This document shows positions 34,006 through 44,741 of a DNA stretch of 64,000 nucleotides, in pieces. The notes below the pieces were generated by a model. The model searched no databases and was not told where the DNA came from. It saw only the letters and a program-made list of their open reading frames with translations. This DNA comes from an uncultured Winogradskyella sp. Lineage in GTDB: Bacteria; Bacteroidota; Bacteroidia; Flavobacteriales; Flavobacteriaceae. The position numbers and the translations under genes were made by a program. Position 1 is the first letter of the stretch. Each line of letters starts with the position of its first letter. The stretch lies in the NCBI RefSeq assembly GCF_947495255.1, contig NZ_CANLYI010000014.1, positions 1 to 64,000 of the forward strand. Reading direction: 5' to 3'.

Positions 34006-34857
34006 TTGAAACATACGTTATACATATTACTAATAAGTTTACTTTTTACGAGTTGTGATTTTTTTAAAAAATCTGATAATCGTACACCCATTGCTAGGGT
34101 AAATGAGTCTTACCTCTATAAAGAAGATATCGAAGATATTGTGCCAAAAGGGACAACAAAAGAGGACAGTACGTTAATGGTTAACGCTTATGTAAACCGT
34201 TGGGCAAGACAATTGCTTTTAATGGATGGTGCATTGGTTAATTTGTCTGAAGAAAAACAAACCGGTTTTTCTAAATTGGTAGAACAGTATAAAGTAGATT
34301 TATATACCAAGGCTTATTTAGAAGGTTTAGTTAAAAAGAACATTGATACACTAGTACAACCAGAAGAGGCACAATTGTTTTATGAAGCTAATAAAGAATC
34401 CTTTAAACTCAACGACAACTTAATTCAGTTTAGATATATAAGTCTACCATTAAATCCGGTAAATTTAGATTCAATTAAAATACGATTTAAACGCTTTAAA
34501 GCAAAGGATAAGAGTTATTTAGACTCTATTTCTGTTCAGTTTATATCTTACTCGTTAAATGATTCACTTTGGTTAAAACTGAATCGTGTAGCAGATAAAA
34601 TTCCTATAATAACAGAGACGAATAAAAATCAACTGTTAAAAAAAACTAATTTCTTACAACTCAAAGATTCATTAAACCTATATTTGATGCAAGTTAATGA
34701 CGTGCGACTTCAAAACGATTATGCACCTTTGAATTATGTGAATTCATCGATTAAAAAAATTGTTATAAACAAGAGAAAATTAGAGCTCATCAAGCAACTC
34801 GAAAATGATATTACAAAAGATGCTATTAAAAACAATCAATTCCAAATTTATAACTAA
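34006..34857 (+). CDS. PpiC-like lipoprotein without a clear parvulin domain
   Basis: A 283-residue lipoprotein with lipobox LFTSC (Cys 17) and a SurA_N-like helical region (RVNESYLYKEDIEDIVP). The parvulin core is not clearly visible, so it may be a chaperone subunit rather than an active isomerase. TTG start at 34006. It lies between two parvulin foldases and its end overlaps the next gene by about 40 nt, indicating an operon. Confidence 0.8.
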   Translation: MKHTLYILLISLLFTSCDFFKKSDNRTPIARVNESYLYKEDIEDIVPKGTTKEDSTLMVNAYVNRWARQLLLMDGALVNLSEEKQTGFSKLVEQYKVDLYTKAYLEGLVKKNIDTLVQPEEAQLFYEANKESFKLNDNLIQFRYISLPLNPVNLDSIKIRFKRFKAKDKSYLDSISVQFISYSLNDSLWLKLNRVADKIPIITETNKNQLLKKTNFLQLKDSLNLYLMQVNDVRLQNDYAPLNYVNSSIKKIVINKRKLELIKQLENDITKDAIKNNQFQIYN

Positions 34858-36259
34858 AGCAACCTTATTAGTTTGCTTTATATCCTTCGGTTTTATCAAT
34901 GCTCAAGAGATTATTGAAGACGAAAAACCAGTCGTAGAAAAAGTTAAAGATAGTGTTACTAATAAGACACGTATCAAAGCAGATGGTGTTGCCGCTGTTG
35001 TTGGTGATTTTATTCTATTAGAATCTGATTTAGATAGAGAAATTGAGCAGTTTAAAGCACAAGGAGCAGATTTAGGTGATTTAACAAGATGTGAGCTTTT
35101 TGGTAGTTTACTAGAAAGTAAATTGTATGCGCACCAAGCGATACAAGATAGTATTTTGGTGAATGAATTACAGATTCAGTCTCGTGTTGATCAGCAATTT
35201 CAAGGCATATTAGGTCAATTGAATGGTGACATGGATAAAATGTTAGAGTACTACAAAAAAGATTCTGAGAAAGCTTTAAGAGATGAGATGTATGAGATAA
35301 ATAAAAACAATTATCTCGCTCAAGAAATGCAAGCTAAAATTACTGGAGATATTGAAGTAACACCAGAAGAGGTTCGTACATTTTTTAATGATATTCCAAA
35401 AGACGAACGTCCAACGTTTGGTACAGAATTAAAATTAGCACAAATTGTAGTAATTCCTGAAGTAACAGAAGAAGCAAAGCAAGCTGTTATTGATAAACTA
35501 AAAGGATTTAAAACTGATATAGAAGAAAATGGATCTAGTTTTACAACTAAGGTTCTTTTTTACACTGAAGATTCTGCATCTAAACCAACAGGTGGAAAAT
35601 ACACGCTTAATAGAAAGCAGCCAAGAATGGTGAAGGAATTTAGAGAAGTTGCTTTCTCTATGCAAGAAGGTGAAATTTCTGAGCCTTTTGCGACAGATTT
35701 TGGTTACCATATTATATTGTTAGAAAAAATTAGAGGTCAAGAGTACGATGTTAGACACATTTTATTGCGTCCAGAGTTAACTCAAGATGCTATTAAAAAA
35801 GCAAATGATAAAATCAAAGAAGTAAGAGAAAAGATTGTTGACGGAACACTAACATTTGCTGAAGCGGCAAGAGAGTTTAGTGATGAAGAAGAAACTAAAT
35901 ATGAAGGCGGACAACTAACAAATCCTACAACACAAGATTTTAATTTTGAACTAACAAGAATGGAGCCAGAGCTTTATTCTCAGATTCAAGATTTAAAGGA
36001 TGGTGAGATTAGTGAAGTTTTACAAGATGAAGATCGTATAAACAGAATTAAATTTAAGATATTAACCGTTACAGACCGTATAGATGATCACGAAGCAGAC
36101 TTTGCTAAGGATTATTTAAAGATTAAAAATTTAGCGTTACAAGACAAGCAAATTAAAGCTGTAGAAAAATGGCAGAAAGAAACAATTTCTGAAACTTACA
36201 TTAAAATCAATGGTGAGTATAGAGATTGTGATTTTCAAAGTAACTGGTTAAAAAAATAA
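34820..36259 (+). CDS. SurA-like peptidyl-prolyl isomerase
   Basis: A 479-residue exported foldase. Start ATG 34820 is preferred over 34805, giving a shorter signal peptide ending FGFINAQ. It has a SurA_N-like region (DGVAAVVGDFILLESDLD), then two parvulin domains: LKLAQIVVIPEVT... near 205-300 and VRHILLRPE near 315-410. It is the closest SurA analogue of the three and likely escorts outer-membrane proteins. MoxR follows 6 nt later. Confidence 0.9.
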   Translation: MLLKTINSKFITKATLLVCFISFGFINAQEIIEDEKPVVEKVKDSVTNKTRIKADGVAAVVGDFILLESDLDREIEQFKAQGADLGDLTRCELFGSLLESKLYAHQAIQDSILVNELQIQSRVDQQFQGILGQLNGDMDKMLEYYKKDSEKALRDEMYEINKNNYLAQEMQAKITGDIEVTPEEVRTFFNDIPKDERPTFGTELKLAQIVVIPEVTEEAKQAVIDKLKGFKTDIEENGSSFTTKVLFYTEDSASKPTGGKYTLNRKQPRMVKEFREVAFSMQEGEISEPFATDFGYHIILLEKIRGQEYDVRHILLRPELTQDAIKKANDKIKEVREKIVDGTLTFAEAAREFSDEEETKYEGGQLTNPTTQDFNFELTRMEPELYSQIQDLKDGEISEVLQDEDRINRIKFKILTVTDRIDDHEADFAKDYLKIKNLALQDKQIKAVEKWQKETISETYIKINGEYRDCDFQSNWLKK

Positions 36260-36265
36260 TAGTTT

Positions 36266-37219
36266 ATGTCTGACGTTGCTAAAATCGAAAATTTTGTAAA
36301 AAAATTTGCTGCACTAAAAGAAGAAGTTGCCAAAGTTATTATTGGTCAAGATGAGGTTGTAAATCAGATTTTGATTTCAATCTTTTCTGGTGGACATTCA
36401 CTTTTGGTTGGTGTACCTGGTTTAGCAAAAACATTAATGGTTAATACCATTGCGCAAGCTTTAGGTTTAAATTTTAAACGTATTCAGTTTACGCCAGATT
36501 TAATGCCAAGTGATATTTTAGGGAGTGAGATTTTAGATGAGAATAGACAATTCAAATTTATAAAAGGTCCTATCTTTTCTAATATTATTTTAGCAGATGA
36601 GATTAATAGAACGCCTCCAAAAACACAAGCAGCTTTATTAGAAGCTATGCAAGAGCGCTCAGTTACTGTTGCAGGTCATCAGTATAAATTAAGCTTACCT
36701 TATTTTGTTTTAGCAACACAAAACCCAATTGAGCAAGAAGGAACTTATCCTTTACCAGAGGCACAATTAGACCGTTTTATGTTTGCTATTAATCTAGAAT
36801 ATCCTTCATTTCAAGAAGAAGTAGATGTTGTTAAAGCAACAACTACAGATGTTAAAATGACGGTAAATTCGTTATTTACAGCTGAAGAAATTATTGAATT
36901 TCAGAATGTCATTCGTCGTATTCCTGTTGCAGACAATGTTATAGAATATGCCGTTTCTTTAGTTGGTAAAACAAGACCTAAAGAAGATACTGCTGCAGAT
37001 ATTGTAAAAGAGTTTGTAGGTTGGGGAGCGGGACCAAGAGCGTCGCAGAACCTTATCTTAGCTGCGAAAACACATGCAGCAACAAACGGAAAATTTTCTC
37101 CAGATATAGAAGATGTCCAAGCTGTGGCTACAGGTATTCTAAGACACAGAATTATTAAAAACTACAAAGCGGAAGCTGAAGGTGTCACTGATGAGAAGAT
37201 TATTCAGAGTTTGTTTTAG
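36266..37219 (+). CDS. MoxR-family AAA ATPase
   Basis: A 317-residue AAA+ ATPase. Walker A VGVPGLAKT (about residue 50), Walker B ILADEINRTPPKTQAALLEAMQE region, sensor 1 LATQNPIEQEGTYPLPEAQLDRF and a C-terminal lid. MoxR proteins act as chaperones for assembling multimeric or metal-containing complexes, often with DUF58 and VWA proteins. Those partners are not downstream here; a 500-bp gap follows. It probably belongs to the foldase operon. Confidence 0.92.
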   Translation: MSDVAKIENFVKKFAALKEEVAKVIIGQDEVVNQILISIFSGGHSLLVGVPGLAKTLMVNTIAQALGLNFKRIQFTPDLMPSDILGSEILDENRQFKFIKGPIFSNIILADEINRTPPKTQAALLEAMQERSVTVAGHQYKLSLPYFVLATQNPIEQEGTYPLPEAQLDRFMFAINLEYPSFQEEVDVVKATTTDVKMTVNSLFTAEEIIEFQNVIRRIPVADNVIEYAVSLVGKTRPKEDTAADIVKEFVGWGAGPRASQNLILAAKTHAATNGKFSPDIEDVQAVATGILRHRIIKNYKAEAEGVTDEKIIQSLF

Positions 37220-37300
37220 ATGAAATTTAAAAACTTTACAAGAACAATTTTAATATTTCTTATTTCTAAACTTGGAATCGCTTCGGCAGCAGCCTCATGA
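37220..37300 (+). other. Short frame after moxR, unassigned
   Basis: A 26-codon frame begins at an ATG overlapping the moxR stop (TAGATG) and encodes a signal-like sequence ending in AAAS, then TGA. The same frame continues past the TGA for 24 more codons to a TAG at about 37378. It may be a degraded small gene. No homology recognised. Confidence 0.2.
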
Positions 37301-37683
37301 ATTATAAGATGTGGAGCACTTTTCTTAATTGAGGGAAGCTGTATTGAAACATTCGCAGATATCATTACTTTTTTTTAGGTTTATAATTATTTTAGAAAAC
37401 ACTAACTCGGTTGTTTATCTCGATGAGAGCAACATAAATATTGTTGTAAGTCATTATTTCTAAATCCCAAATTTAGATTGATTTTTCTCCTGTTAACGAT
37501 AGATATATTTCAATAATCAAAACTCATAATAGCTCTAGAAACGTGTAATTGTTAAATTACTAATTATTGATGGTGTTTTTTGTTAAATACTTAATTAATT
37601 ATAGTAAAAATTATATAATTATAGATTGTTTTTATAGGCTATCCTATTTTGTTGCATATTTTTCAAATCCTCTTTAAAATTTG
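37301..37683. other. AT-rich intergenic region, no gene seen
   Basis: About 380 bp without a credible ORF, RNA gene or repeat on either strand. It precedes the acnB promoter. No clear terminator for moxR was found. Confidence 0.5.
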
Positions 37684-37691
37684 TAGATTTG
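37684..37691 (+). promoter_or_regulatory. -7 element TAGATTTG for acnB
   Basis: Exact TAnnTTTG match, 31 nt before the ATG at 37723. Confidence 0.55.
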
Positions 37692-37722
37692 TGTCCTTTT
37701 TAAAAAGAAATAACTCTACTAT

Positions 37723-40497
37723 ATGAACATTTATAAAGATTACCTTAAAGAGATTGAAGACAGAAAAGTCTTAGGTCTTCATCCTAAGCCAATAGACGGT
37801 GCAGATTTACTTAGTACAATTATTGAGCAAATTAAAGATACTAATAACCAGTATAGAGACGAATCTCTAAACTTTTTTATATATAATGTTTTACCTGGTA
37901 CAACAAGTGCTGCTCGTGTAAAAGCTAAGTTTTTAAAAGAGATAATTTTAGGTGAATCTATAGTTCCAGAAATTTCTACTGATTTTGCGCTTGAGCAGTT
38001 ATCTCACATGAAGGGTGGACCTTCAATTGATGTGCTGTTAGACCTAGCTTTAAGTAATGACGAATCCATTGCGGAAAAAGCAGCTAAAGTTTTAAAAACA
38101 CAGGTATTTCTTTACGAAGCAGATACAGATCGTTTAGAAGATGCTTTTAAAGACGGTAGTAAAATAGCAAAAGATATTATTGAAAGCTACGCTAAAGCTG
38201 AGTTTTTTACTAAGCTTCCAGAGTTAGATGAAAAGATAGAAGTTGTAACTTACATTGCTGGTGTTGGTGATATATCAACAGATTTATTATCCCCAGGTGG
38301 AGATGCACACTCTAGGTCAGATAGAGAGTTACACGGTCAATGTATGTTTGAGCATAATAAAGATATGCAAAATGAATTATTGGCTTTAAAAGAACAACAT
38401 CCTGATAAGCGTGTTATGCTAATCGCAGAAAAAGGAACAATGGGAGTTGGTTCTTCAAGAATGTCAGGTGTAAATAACGTCGCTTTATGGACAGGTGTTC
38501 CATTTAGCAAATATGTTCCATTTATTAATTTTGCTCCAGTAATTGCAGGTACTAATGGTATTGCTCCAATTTTCTTAACTACGGTTGGTGTAACAGGAGG
38601 TATCGGTTTAGATCTTAAAAACTGGGTTAAGCAAAAAGATGCTGATGGCAATACTATTGTTGATAAAGACGGAGAACCTGTATTAAAACAAGAATTCTCT
38701 GTTGAAACAGGAACAGTACTTACTATTAATACAAAAGAGAAAAAATTATATAATGGAAATACAGAATTAAAAGATATTTCTGCTGCATTTACGCCGCAAA
38801 AAATGGAGTTTATGAAAGCGGGAGGATCATATGCTGTTGTTTTTGGTAAAAAACTACAAACCTTTGCTTGTAAAGTATTAGGTATTGACGTACCTCAGGT
38901 ATATGCGCCTTCAAAAGAAGTTTCAATTGAAGGACAAGGTCTAACTGCAGTTGAGAAAATATTCAATAAAAATGCAGTAGGAACTTCAGGAGCTACGTTA
39001 CATGCTGGTTCTTACGTTCGTGCTGAAGTAAACATTGTAGGTTCTCAGGATACTACAGGATTAATGACCTCTCAAGAATTAGAGATGATGGCTGCTACAG
39101 TTATCTCTCCAATCGTTGATGGCGCATACCAATCTGGTTGTCATACAGCTTCTGTATGGGATGATAAGTCTAAAGCTAACATTCCAAGATTAATGAGTTT
39201 TATGAACGATTTTGGTTTAATTACAGGTCGTGATCCAAAAGGGAAATATTTCCCAATGACAGATGTTATTCATAAAGTATTAAACGATATTACTGTTGGT
39301 GATTGGGACATCATTATTGGTGGAGATTCGCATACACGTATGTCGAAAGGTGTTGCTTTTGGAGCAGATTCAGGAACAGTAGCTTTAGCATTAGCTACAG
39401 GTGAGGCGAGTATGCCAATTCCAGAATCAGTTAAAGTAACCTTTAAAGGTCAAATGAAATCTTATATGGATTTCCGTGATGTGGTACATGCAACACAATC
39501 TCAAATGTTAAAGCAATTTGGAGGCGAAAACGTATTCCAAGGTCGTGTTATCGAAGTACATATTGGGACGTTAACAGCAGATGAAGCTTTTACATTTACA
39601 GACTGGACAGCAGAGATGAAAGCAAAAGCATCTATCTGTATTTCTGAAGATGATACGTTGATTGAATCATTAGAGATTGCAAAAGGTCGTATCCAAATCA
39701 TGATTGATAAAGGAATGGATAACGCTAAGCAAGTACTTAAAGGTCTTGTTGAAAAAGCAGAAACTAGAATTACTGAACTTAAAACTGGTATTAAACCATC
39801 ATTAAGACCAGATGCAAATGCTAAATATCATGCAGAAGTTGTTATTGATTTAGATGAGATTGCAGAACCAATGATTGCCGATCCAGATGTAAATAACGAC
39901 GATGTTTCTAAACGTTACACACATGATAACATTAGACCATTATCTTTTTACGGAGGAACTAAAAAAGTTGATTTAGGTTTCGTAGGATCTTGTATGGTAC
40001 ACAAAGGCGATATGAAAATTTTAGCTCAGATGTTAAAAAATATTGAAGCTCAACATGGTAAAGTAGAATTTAAAGCACCATTAGTAGTTGCACCACCTAC
40101 CTATAATATTGTAGACGAGTTAAAAGAAGAAGGTGATTGGGAAGTTTTAGTGAGATACTCAGGTTTCGAGTTCGATGACAATGCGCCAAAAGGATTAGCA
40201 CGTACTAAATACGAAAACATGTTGTACTTAGAGCGTCCAGGTTGTAACCTTTGTATGGGTAACCAAGAAAAGGCAGAACCAGGAGATACAGTTATGGCAA
40301 CATCAACACGTTTATTCCAAGGTAGAGTTGTTAAAGATGATGGAGAGAAAAAAGGTGAATCATTATTATCATCTACTCCAGTAGTAGTTTTATCTACTAT
40401 CTTAGGTAGAACACCAACTATGGCAGAATATGAAGCAGCTGTTGATGGTATTGTTTTAACGAAGTTTAAACCTTCTACAAAGCAGTTAGTTAGATAA
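37723..40497 (+). CDS. acnB: Aconitate hydratase B / 2-methylisocitrate dehydratase
   Basis: A 924-residue AcnB-type aconitase with the N-terminal HEAT-like domain (about 1-160), a swivel domain early in the protein, and the catalytic domains. Fe-S ligand cysteines are seen in RPGCNLCMGNQEK near residue 840 and SGCHTASVWDD near 470. It interconverts citrate and isocitrate in the TCA cycle. It is followed by a strong terminator and then by a second, unrelated aconitase. Confidence 0.96.
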   Translation: MNIYKDYLKEIEDRKVLGLHPKPIDGADLLSTIIEQIKDTNNQYRDESLNFFIYNVLPGTTSAARVKAKFLKEIILGESIVPEISTDFALEQLSHMKGGPSIDVLLDLALSNDESIAEKAAKVLKTQVFLYEADTDRLEDAFKDGSKIAKDIIESYAKAEFFTKLPELDEKIEVVTYIAGVGDISTDLLSPGGDAHSRSDRELHGQCMFEHNKDMQNELLALKEQHPDKRVMLIAEKGTMGVGSSRMSGVNNVALWTGVPFSKYVPFINFAPVIAGTNGIAPIFLTTVGVTGGIGLDLKNWVKQKDADGNTIVDKDGEPVLKQEFSVETGTVLTINTKEKKLYNGNTELKDISAAFTPQKMEFMKAGGSYAVVFGKKLQTFACKVLGIDVPQVYAPSKEVSIEGQGLTAVEKIFNKNAVGTSGATLHAGSYVRAEVNIVGSQDTTGLMTSQELEMMAATVISPIVDGAYQSGCHTASVWDDKSKANIPRLMSFMNDFGLITGRDPKGKYFPMTDVIHKVLNDITVGDWDIIIGGDSHTRMSKGVAFGADSGTVALALATGEASMPIPESVKVTFKGQMKSYMDFRDVVHATQSQMLKQFGGENVFQGRVIEVHIGTLTADEAFTFTDWTAEMKAKASICISEDDTLIESLEIAKGRIQIMIDKGMDNAKQVLKGLVEKAETRITELKTGIKPSLRPDANAKYHAEVVIDLDEIAEPMIADPDVNNDDVSKRYTHDNIRPLSFYGGTKKVDLGFVGSCMVHKGDMKILAQMLKNIEAQHGKVEFKAPLVVAPPTYNIVDELKEEGDWEVLVRYSGFEFDDNAPKGLARTKYENMLYLERPGCNLCMGNQEKAEPGDTVMATSTRLFQGRVVKDDGEKKGESLLSSTPVVVLSTILGRTPTMAEYEAAVDGIVLTKFKPSTKQLVR

Positions 40498-40515
40498 TCA
40501 AAATCTATTCTTAAT

Positions 40516-40554
40516 AAAAAAAAAAGCCTGAATCTTAGATTCAGGCTTTTTTTT
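40516..40554 (+). terminator. Intrinsic terminator after acnB
   Basis: A-run, GCCTGAAT-CTTAG-ATTCAGGC stem and eight T residues. Confidence 0.9.
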
Positions 40555-40718
40555 ATGATAAAGACTTTAGTCAATATAAAATATAATTTTGTTTTGAATT
40601 TACAGCGCTTTAGTATAGATAAAACTTATTCCATTATCATTATTAATATGGTATTTACGCTTTTAAAGTCATTCCGCATTTTGTATATTAGTAGAATTAA
40701 ATTCAAAACAAAAATACT

Positions 40719-42986
40719 ATGGCATTTGATATTGATATGATTAAGGATGTTTACAGCAAAATGACAGAGCGTGTTGATGCCGCTCGTAAAATTGTTGGTA
40801 AACCATTAACACTTTCAGAAAAGATATTATACTCGCATTTGTGGGATGGAAAACCAAGTGAAGCATTTACGAGAGGTAAGGATTATGTAGATTTCGCTCC
40901 AGACCGTGTTGCGTGTCAAGATGCAACAGCACAAATGGCTTTGTTGCAATTTATGCAAGCAGGTAAGCCAAAAGTTGCTGTGCCAACTACAGTTCATTGT
41001 GATCACTTAATACAAGCTAAGGATGGTGCTGCAACAGATTTAAAGCATGCTAACAGTACAAGTAGTGAAGTATTTAGTTTTTTAGAGTCAGTGTCTAATA
41101 AATACGGAATTGGATTCTGGAAACCAGGAGCTGGTATTATTCATCAAGTAGTATTAGAGAATTATGCATTTCCTGGAGGAATGATGATTGGTACGGATTC
41201 ACATACTGTAAATGCAGGTGGATTAGGAATGGTTGCTATTGGAGTTGGTGGTGCTGATGCTGTTGATGTTATGGCAGGAATGGCTTGGGAACTTAAATTT
41301 CCGAAATTAATAGGTGTTAAACTAACAGGAAAACTTTCTGGTTGGACAGCGCCAAAAGATGTCATTTTAAAAGTGGCAGGTATTGTTTCAGCAAAAGGCG
41401 GAACAGGTGCTATTGTAGAATATTTTGGTCCTGGCGCGTTATCAATGTCGTGTACAGGAAAAGGAACCATTTGTAATATGGGAGCTGAAATTGGAGCAAC
41501 GACTTCAACTTTTGGTTATGACGATTCTATGGAGCGTTATTTACGTGCTACAGATAGATCAGATGTTGCAGATGAAGCGAACAAAATAAAAAATTATTTA
41601 ACTGGTGATGATGAAGTATATGCTAATCCAGAACAATATTTTGATCAAGTTATAGAAATTGATTTATCAAAATTAGGACCATTATTAAATGGACCATTTA
41701 CACCAGACTTATCTACTTCAGTTGGTAAGGATATGACTAAAATTGCCACTGAAAATGATTGGCCTATTAATGTAGAATGGGGTTTAATTGGTTCTTGTAC
41801 CAATTCATCTTACGAAGATTTATCAAGAGCATCATCTATTGCGCAACAAGCTCTGGATAAAGGTTTAAAAATGAAATCTGAATTAGGAATTAATCCTGGT
41901 TCTGAGCAAGTAAGATATACTGCAGATAGAGATGGAATTATTGGAATATTTGAAAAATTGGATGCTAAAATATTTACCAATGCATGTGGACCTTGTATTG
42001 GTCAATGGGCTAGATATAGTGATCCAAAAAATGCACCTAAAAATAGCATAGTACATTCATTTAATAGAAACTTTGCTAAACGTGCAGATGGTAACCCAAA
42101 TACACATGCTTTTGTTGCTTCTCCAGAAATTACTGCAGCGATTGCCATTGCTGGTCGTTTAGATTTTAATCCAATTACGGATAAACTGATTAATGAAAAT
42201 GGTGAAGAAGTAATGTTTGATGAACCAACAGGTTGGGAATTACCTCCTAAAGGTTTTGAAGTAAAGGAAAATGGTTACTTGGCACCAATTGCAGACGGAA
42301 GTGGTGTAGATGTTTCTGTAAGTCCTACTTCAGAACGATTACAATTATTAACACCATTTGAACCGATTGGTAATGAAATTAAGGGTGCTAAATTGTTAAT
42401 TAAAGCTTTTGGTAAGTGTACAACAGATCATATTTCTATGGCAGGACCATGGTTAAGATTTAGAGGGCATTTAGATAATATTTCTAATAACTGTTTAATT
42501 GGTGCTGTAAATGCATTCGGAATGAAAACTAACTTCGTTAAAAATCAATTAACAGGAGATTTTGGAGGTGTGCCAGATACAGCAAGAGCATATAAAGCAG
42601 CAGGTATAAAAACTTTAGTTGTAGGCGATCATAATTATGGCGAAGGATCTTCTAGAGAGCATGCCGCAATGGAGCCAAGACATCTTGGAGTAGTTGCAGT
42701 AATAGTAAAATCTTTTGCTCGTATACATGAGACAAATCTTAAAAAACAAGGGATGTTAGGTTTAACATTTTCAAACGAATCAGATTACGATTTAATACAG
42801 GAAGATGATACATTTAATTTTACAGATTTAAATGAATTTGCTCCAAATAAGCAATTGCATTTAGAAGTCGTTCATGCAGACGGAAGTAAAGATTTAATTG
42901 CATTAAACCATACATATAATGATGCTCAAATTGAGTGGTATAACGAAGGTTCTGCTTTGAATTTGATTAAGAAAGAAAATGCTTAA
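40719..42986 (+). CDS. Aconitate hydratase, mitochondrial type
   Basis: A 755-residue aconitase of the mitochondrial (Aco2) type rather than the ~890-residue bacterial AcnA. Motifs: [27 protein letters not shown], the Fe-S cysteines in [11 protein letters not shown] (about 360) and ACGPCIGQW (about 425), and the substrate Arg region [15 protein letters not shown] in the swivel domain near 640. It catalyses the same TCA step as the AcnB just upstream. Transcription is probably separate because of the terminator between them. Confidence 0.96.
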   Translation: MAFDIDMIKDVYSKMTERVDAARKIVGKPLTLSEKILYSHLWDGKPSEAFTRGKDYVDFAPDRVACQDATAQMALLQFMQAGKPKVAVPTTVHCDHLIQAKDGAATDLKHANSTSSEVFSFLESVSNKYGIGFWKPGAGIIHQVVLENYAFPGGMMIGTDSHTVNAGGLGMVAIGVGGADAVDVMAGMAWELKFPKLIGVKLTGKLSGWTAPKDVILKVAGIVSAKGGTGAIVEYFGPGALSMSCTGKGTICNMGAEIGATTSTFGYDDSMERYLRATDRSDVADEANKIKNYLTGDDEVYANPEQYFDQVIEIDLSKLGPLLNGPFTPDLSTSVGKDMTKIATENDWPINVEWGLIGSCTNSSYEDLSRASSIAQQALDKGLKMKSELGINPGSEQVRYTADRDGIIGIFEKLDAKIFTNACGPCIGQWARYSDPKNAPKNSIVHSFNRNFAKRADGNPNTHAFVASPEITAAIAIAGRLDFNPITDKLINENGEEVMFDEPTGWELPPKGFEVKENGYLAPIADGSGVDVSVSPTSERLQLLTPFEPIGNEIKGAKLLIKAFGKCTTDHISMAGPWLRFRGHLDNISNNCLIGAVNAFGMKTNFVKNQLTGDFGGVPDTARAYKAAGIKTLVVGDHNYGEGSSREHAAMEPRHLGVVAVIVKSFARIHETNLKKQGMLGLTFSNESDYDLIQEDDTFNFTDLNEFAPNKQLHLEVVHADGSKDLIALNHTYNDAQIEWYNEGSALNLIKKENA

Positions 42987-43001
42987 TAAGTTATAGATAT
43001 C

Positions 43002-43033
43002 TAAAAGCTCTTGAGAAATCAAGGGCTTTTTTT
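43002..43033 (+). terminator. Intrinsic terminator after aconitase
   Basis: AAAGCTCTTGA-GAAA-TCAAGGGCTTT with one mismatch, then a T-run. Confidence 0.8.
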
Positions 43034-43096
43034 ATGGCTGTAAGTTTTGCCAAATTTTAACGACATATATCATATCTAACAAATACTCTCAATATA

Positions 43097-43768
43097 ATGC
43101 AGTCACTGTGGTTCTTTGACGATGTTAACCTTTTTAAGGTGCTCTGTCCTCATAAATTTCGCGAATATAAAAAAGAGCATGATTTTTGTGCTTTTAAAAA
43201 GAAAGATTACATATACTTTGAAGCCGATTCGGCTAATAAGTTGTTTCTAATAGAAAAAGGGAAAGTTAAAATTGGTTATTACAGCGAGGATGGTAATGAA
43301 ATTGTAAAAGCCATACTTACAAAAGGTGAATTATTTGGTGAAAAAGCCATATTAGGTGACGAAAAAAGAGATGAGTTTGCGCAATCTATTGATAACGATA
43401 CTTCAATTTGTTCAATAGGTGTAGATACTATGCATGATTTGATGCGTAATAACCAAACATTTAGTTTTAAAGTGCATAAATTTATTGGGTATAAGTTTAA
43501 AAAACTTGAGCGTAGATTACAGTTGTTATTATTTAAGGATACAAAAACAAGATTAATAGAATTCTTAAATGAACTTTGCTTAGACTTTGGATACAACTGT
43601 GATAAAACAGGAGACCATATTATTAAACATCCCTATACTCAAAAAGATATAGCTTCACTAATTGGTACTTCTAGACCCACTATAAATATTCTTCTTAATG
43701 AGTTAAAGGAAGAAAATTATTTAGATTTTAACAGAAAAGAGATAAGAATCTTAAAAAAATCAGCTTAG
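43097..43768 (+). CDS. Crp/Fnr family transcriptional regulator
   Basis: A 223-residue regulator: a cyclic-nucleotide-binding-like beta-barrel (about 35-130, with IEKGKVKIGYYSEDG and KGELFGEKAIL) and a C-terminal winged helix with YTQKDIASLIGTSRPTINILL (about 180-200). No cysteine cluster of FNR type is present at the N-terminus, though C15 and C28 occur. The effector is unknown. It lies between the aconitase and a lipoprotein gene; targets cannot be told. Confidence 0.9.
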   Translation: MQSLWFFDDVNLFKVLCPHKFREYKKEHDFCAFKKKDYIYFEADSANKLFLIEKGKVKIGYYSEDGNEIVKAILTKGELFGEKAILGDEKRDEFAQSIDNDTSICSIGVDTMHDLMRNNQTFSFKVHKFIGYKFKKLERRLQLLLFKDTKTRLIEFLNELCLDFGYNCDKTGDHIIKHPYTQKDIASLIGTSRPTINILLNELKEENYLDFNRKEIRILKKSA

Positions 43769-43805
43769 TGTTAGCTATCTAACATTTAATCGGAAATTGA
43801 AGTTT

Positions 43806-43813
43806 TATTTTTG
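43806..43813 (+). promoter_or_regulatory. -7 element TATTTTTG for lipoprotein gene
   Basis: Exact TAnnTTTG match, 26 nt before the ATG at 43840. Confidence 0.55.
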
Positions 43814-43839
43814 AACTATAATTAAAAAATACAAAAGCA

Positions 43840-44718
43840 ATGAAGAAAAAAATGATTTTAGCAGCCTTGGCATTAGGGATTTTTGCCAGCTCGTGTAGTA
43901 GTGATGACGACAACAGTACTAGTTCAAATTCAAATTTAACACTTAGTCTTGATGGTTTAGAGGCTTTAGGTGATGATTTTGTTTATGAAGGATGGATTAT
44001 TGTAGATGGCTCACCAGTATCAACAGGTACTTTTAGTAGTGTCATTTTTCCACAAACATTCTCAGTAGATACAGCGCAATTAAATAGTGCAACTACGTTT
44101 GTATTGTCTATTGAGCCAGCTGTAGATTCGGATCCAGCTCCTGCGGCTACAAAGATTTTAGCAGGTGACTTTTCAGGAACTTCAGCAAGTGTTGACTCTA
44201 ATGGAATTGTTGCAGATTTTAGTACATCAACAGGTACATATATTTTAGCGACACCAACTGATGCGGACGATACAAATGAAGAAAGTGGTGTATGGTTTTT
44301 AGATAATTCAAGTGGGTCAGCTGTAACAGGTTTAGATTTACCAACGTTAGCTGATGGATGGAAATATGAAGGATGGGCAGTTTTAGATGGTACACCAGTG
44401 AGTACAGGTACATTTACAGATCCAGCAGCAGCTGATGATAACGCTGCAACTTCGACTTTTAAAGGAGATACAGGTAATGGCCCTGGATATCCTGGAGAAG
44501 ATTATTTACAGAACGCACCAGCAGGAATGACATTTCCAACGAATCTTAGAGGAGCAACAATTGTAATTTCTGTTGAGCCAAGTCCGGATAACAGCGCTTT
44601 ACCTTTTACTTTAAAACCTTTGGCTCACGTGGTGCCAGACGATGCATTAGTACACACAACTATTTCTATGGGAGCTGGACCAGTTGAAAGCATTTCAGGT
44701 TTTGTAACGAGAAATTAA
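43840..44718 (+). CDS. Duplicated-domain lipoprotein (anti-sigma-K-like)
   Basis: A 292-residue lipoprotein: lipobox ASSC (Cys 19), SSDDDNSTSS tether, then two related ~110-residue domains. The first begins near YEGWIIVDGSPVSTGTF (about 48) and the second near YEGWAVLDGTPVSTGTF (about 179), so an internal duplication is evident. Both carry an LSIEPAVDSDP / ISVEPSPDNS segment recalling the C-terminal domain of RskA-like anti-sigma factors (here without a membrane helix). Surface or periplasmic; function unknown. Confidence 0.75.
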   Translation: MKKKMILAALALGIFASSCSSDDDNSTSSNSNLTLSLDGLEALGDDFVYEGWIIVDGSPVSTGTFSSVIFPQTFSVDTAQLNSATTFVLSIEPAVDSDPAPAATKILAGDFSGTSASVDSNGIVADFSTSTGTYILATPTDADDTNEESGVWFLDNSSGSAVTGLDLPTLADGWKYEGWAVLDGTPVSTGTFTDPAAADDNAATSTFKGDTGNGPGYPGEDYLQNAPAGMTFPTNLRGATIVISVEPSPDNSALPFTLKPLAHVVPDDALVHTTISMGAGPVESISGFVTRN

Positions 44719-44741
44719 ATTCAGTTTTAATTTGTTAGATT

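Noticed and set aside
40555..40740. + strand ORF of 61 codons between the two aconitases
   Set aside because: AT-rich, begins in the T-run of the acnB terminator and overlaps the next gene; no protein-like motif.
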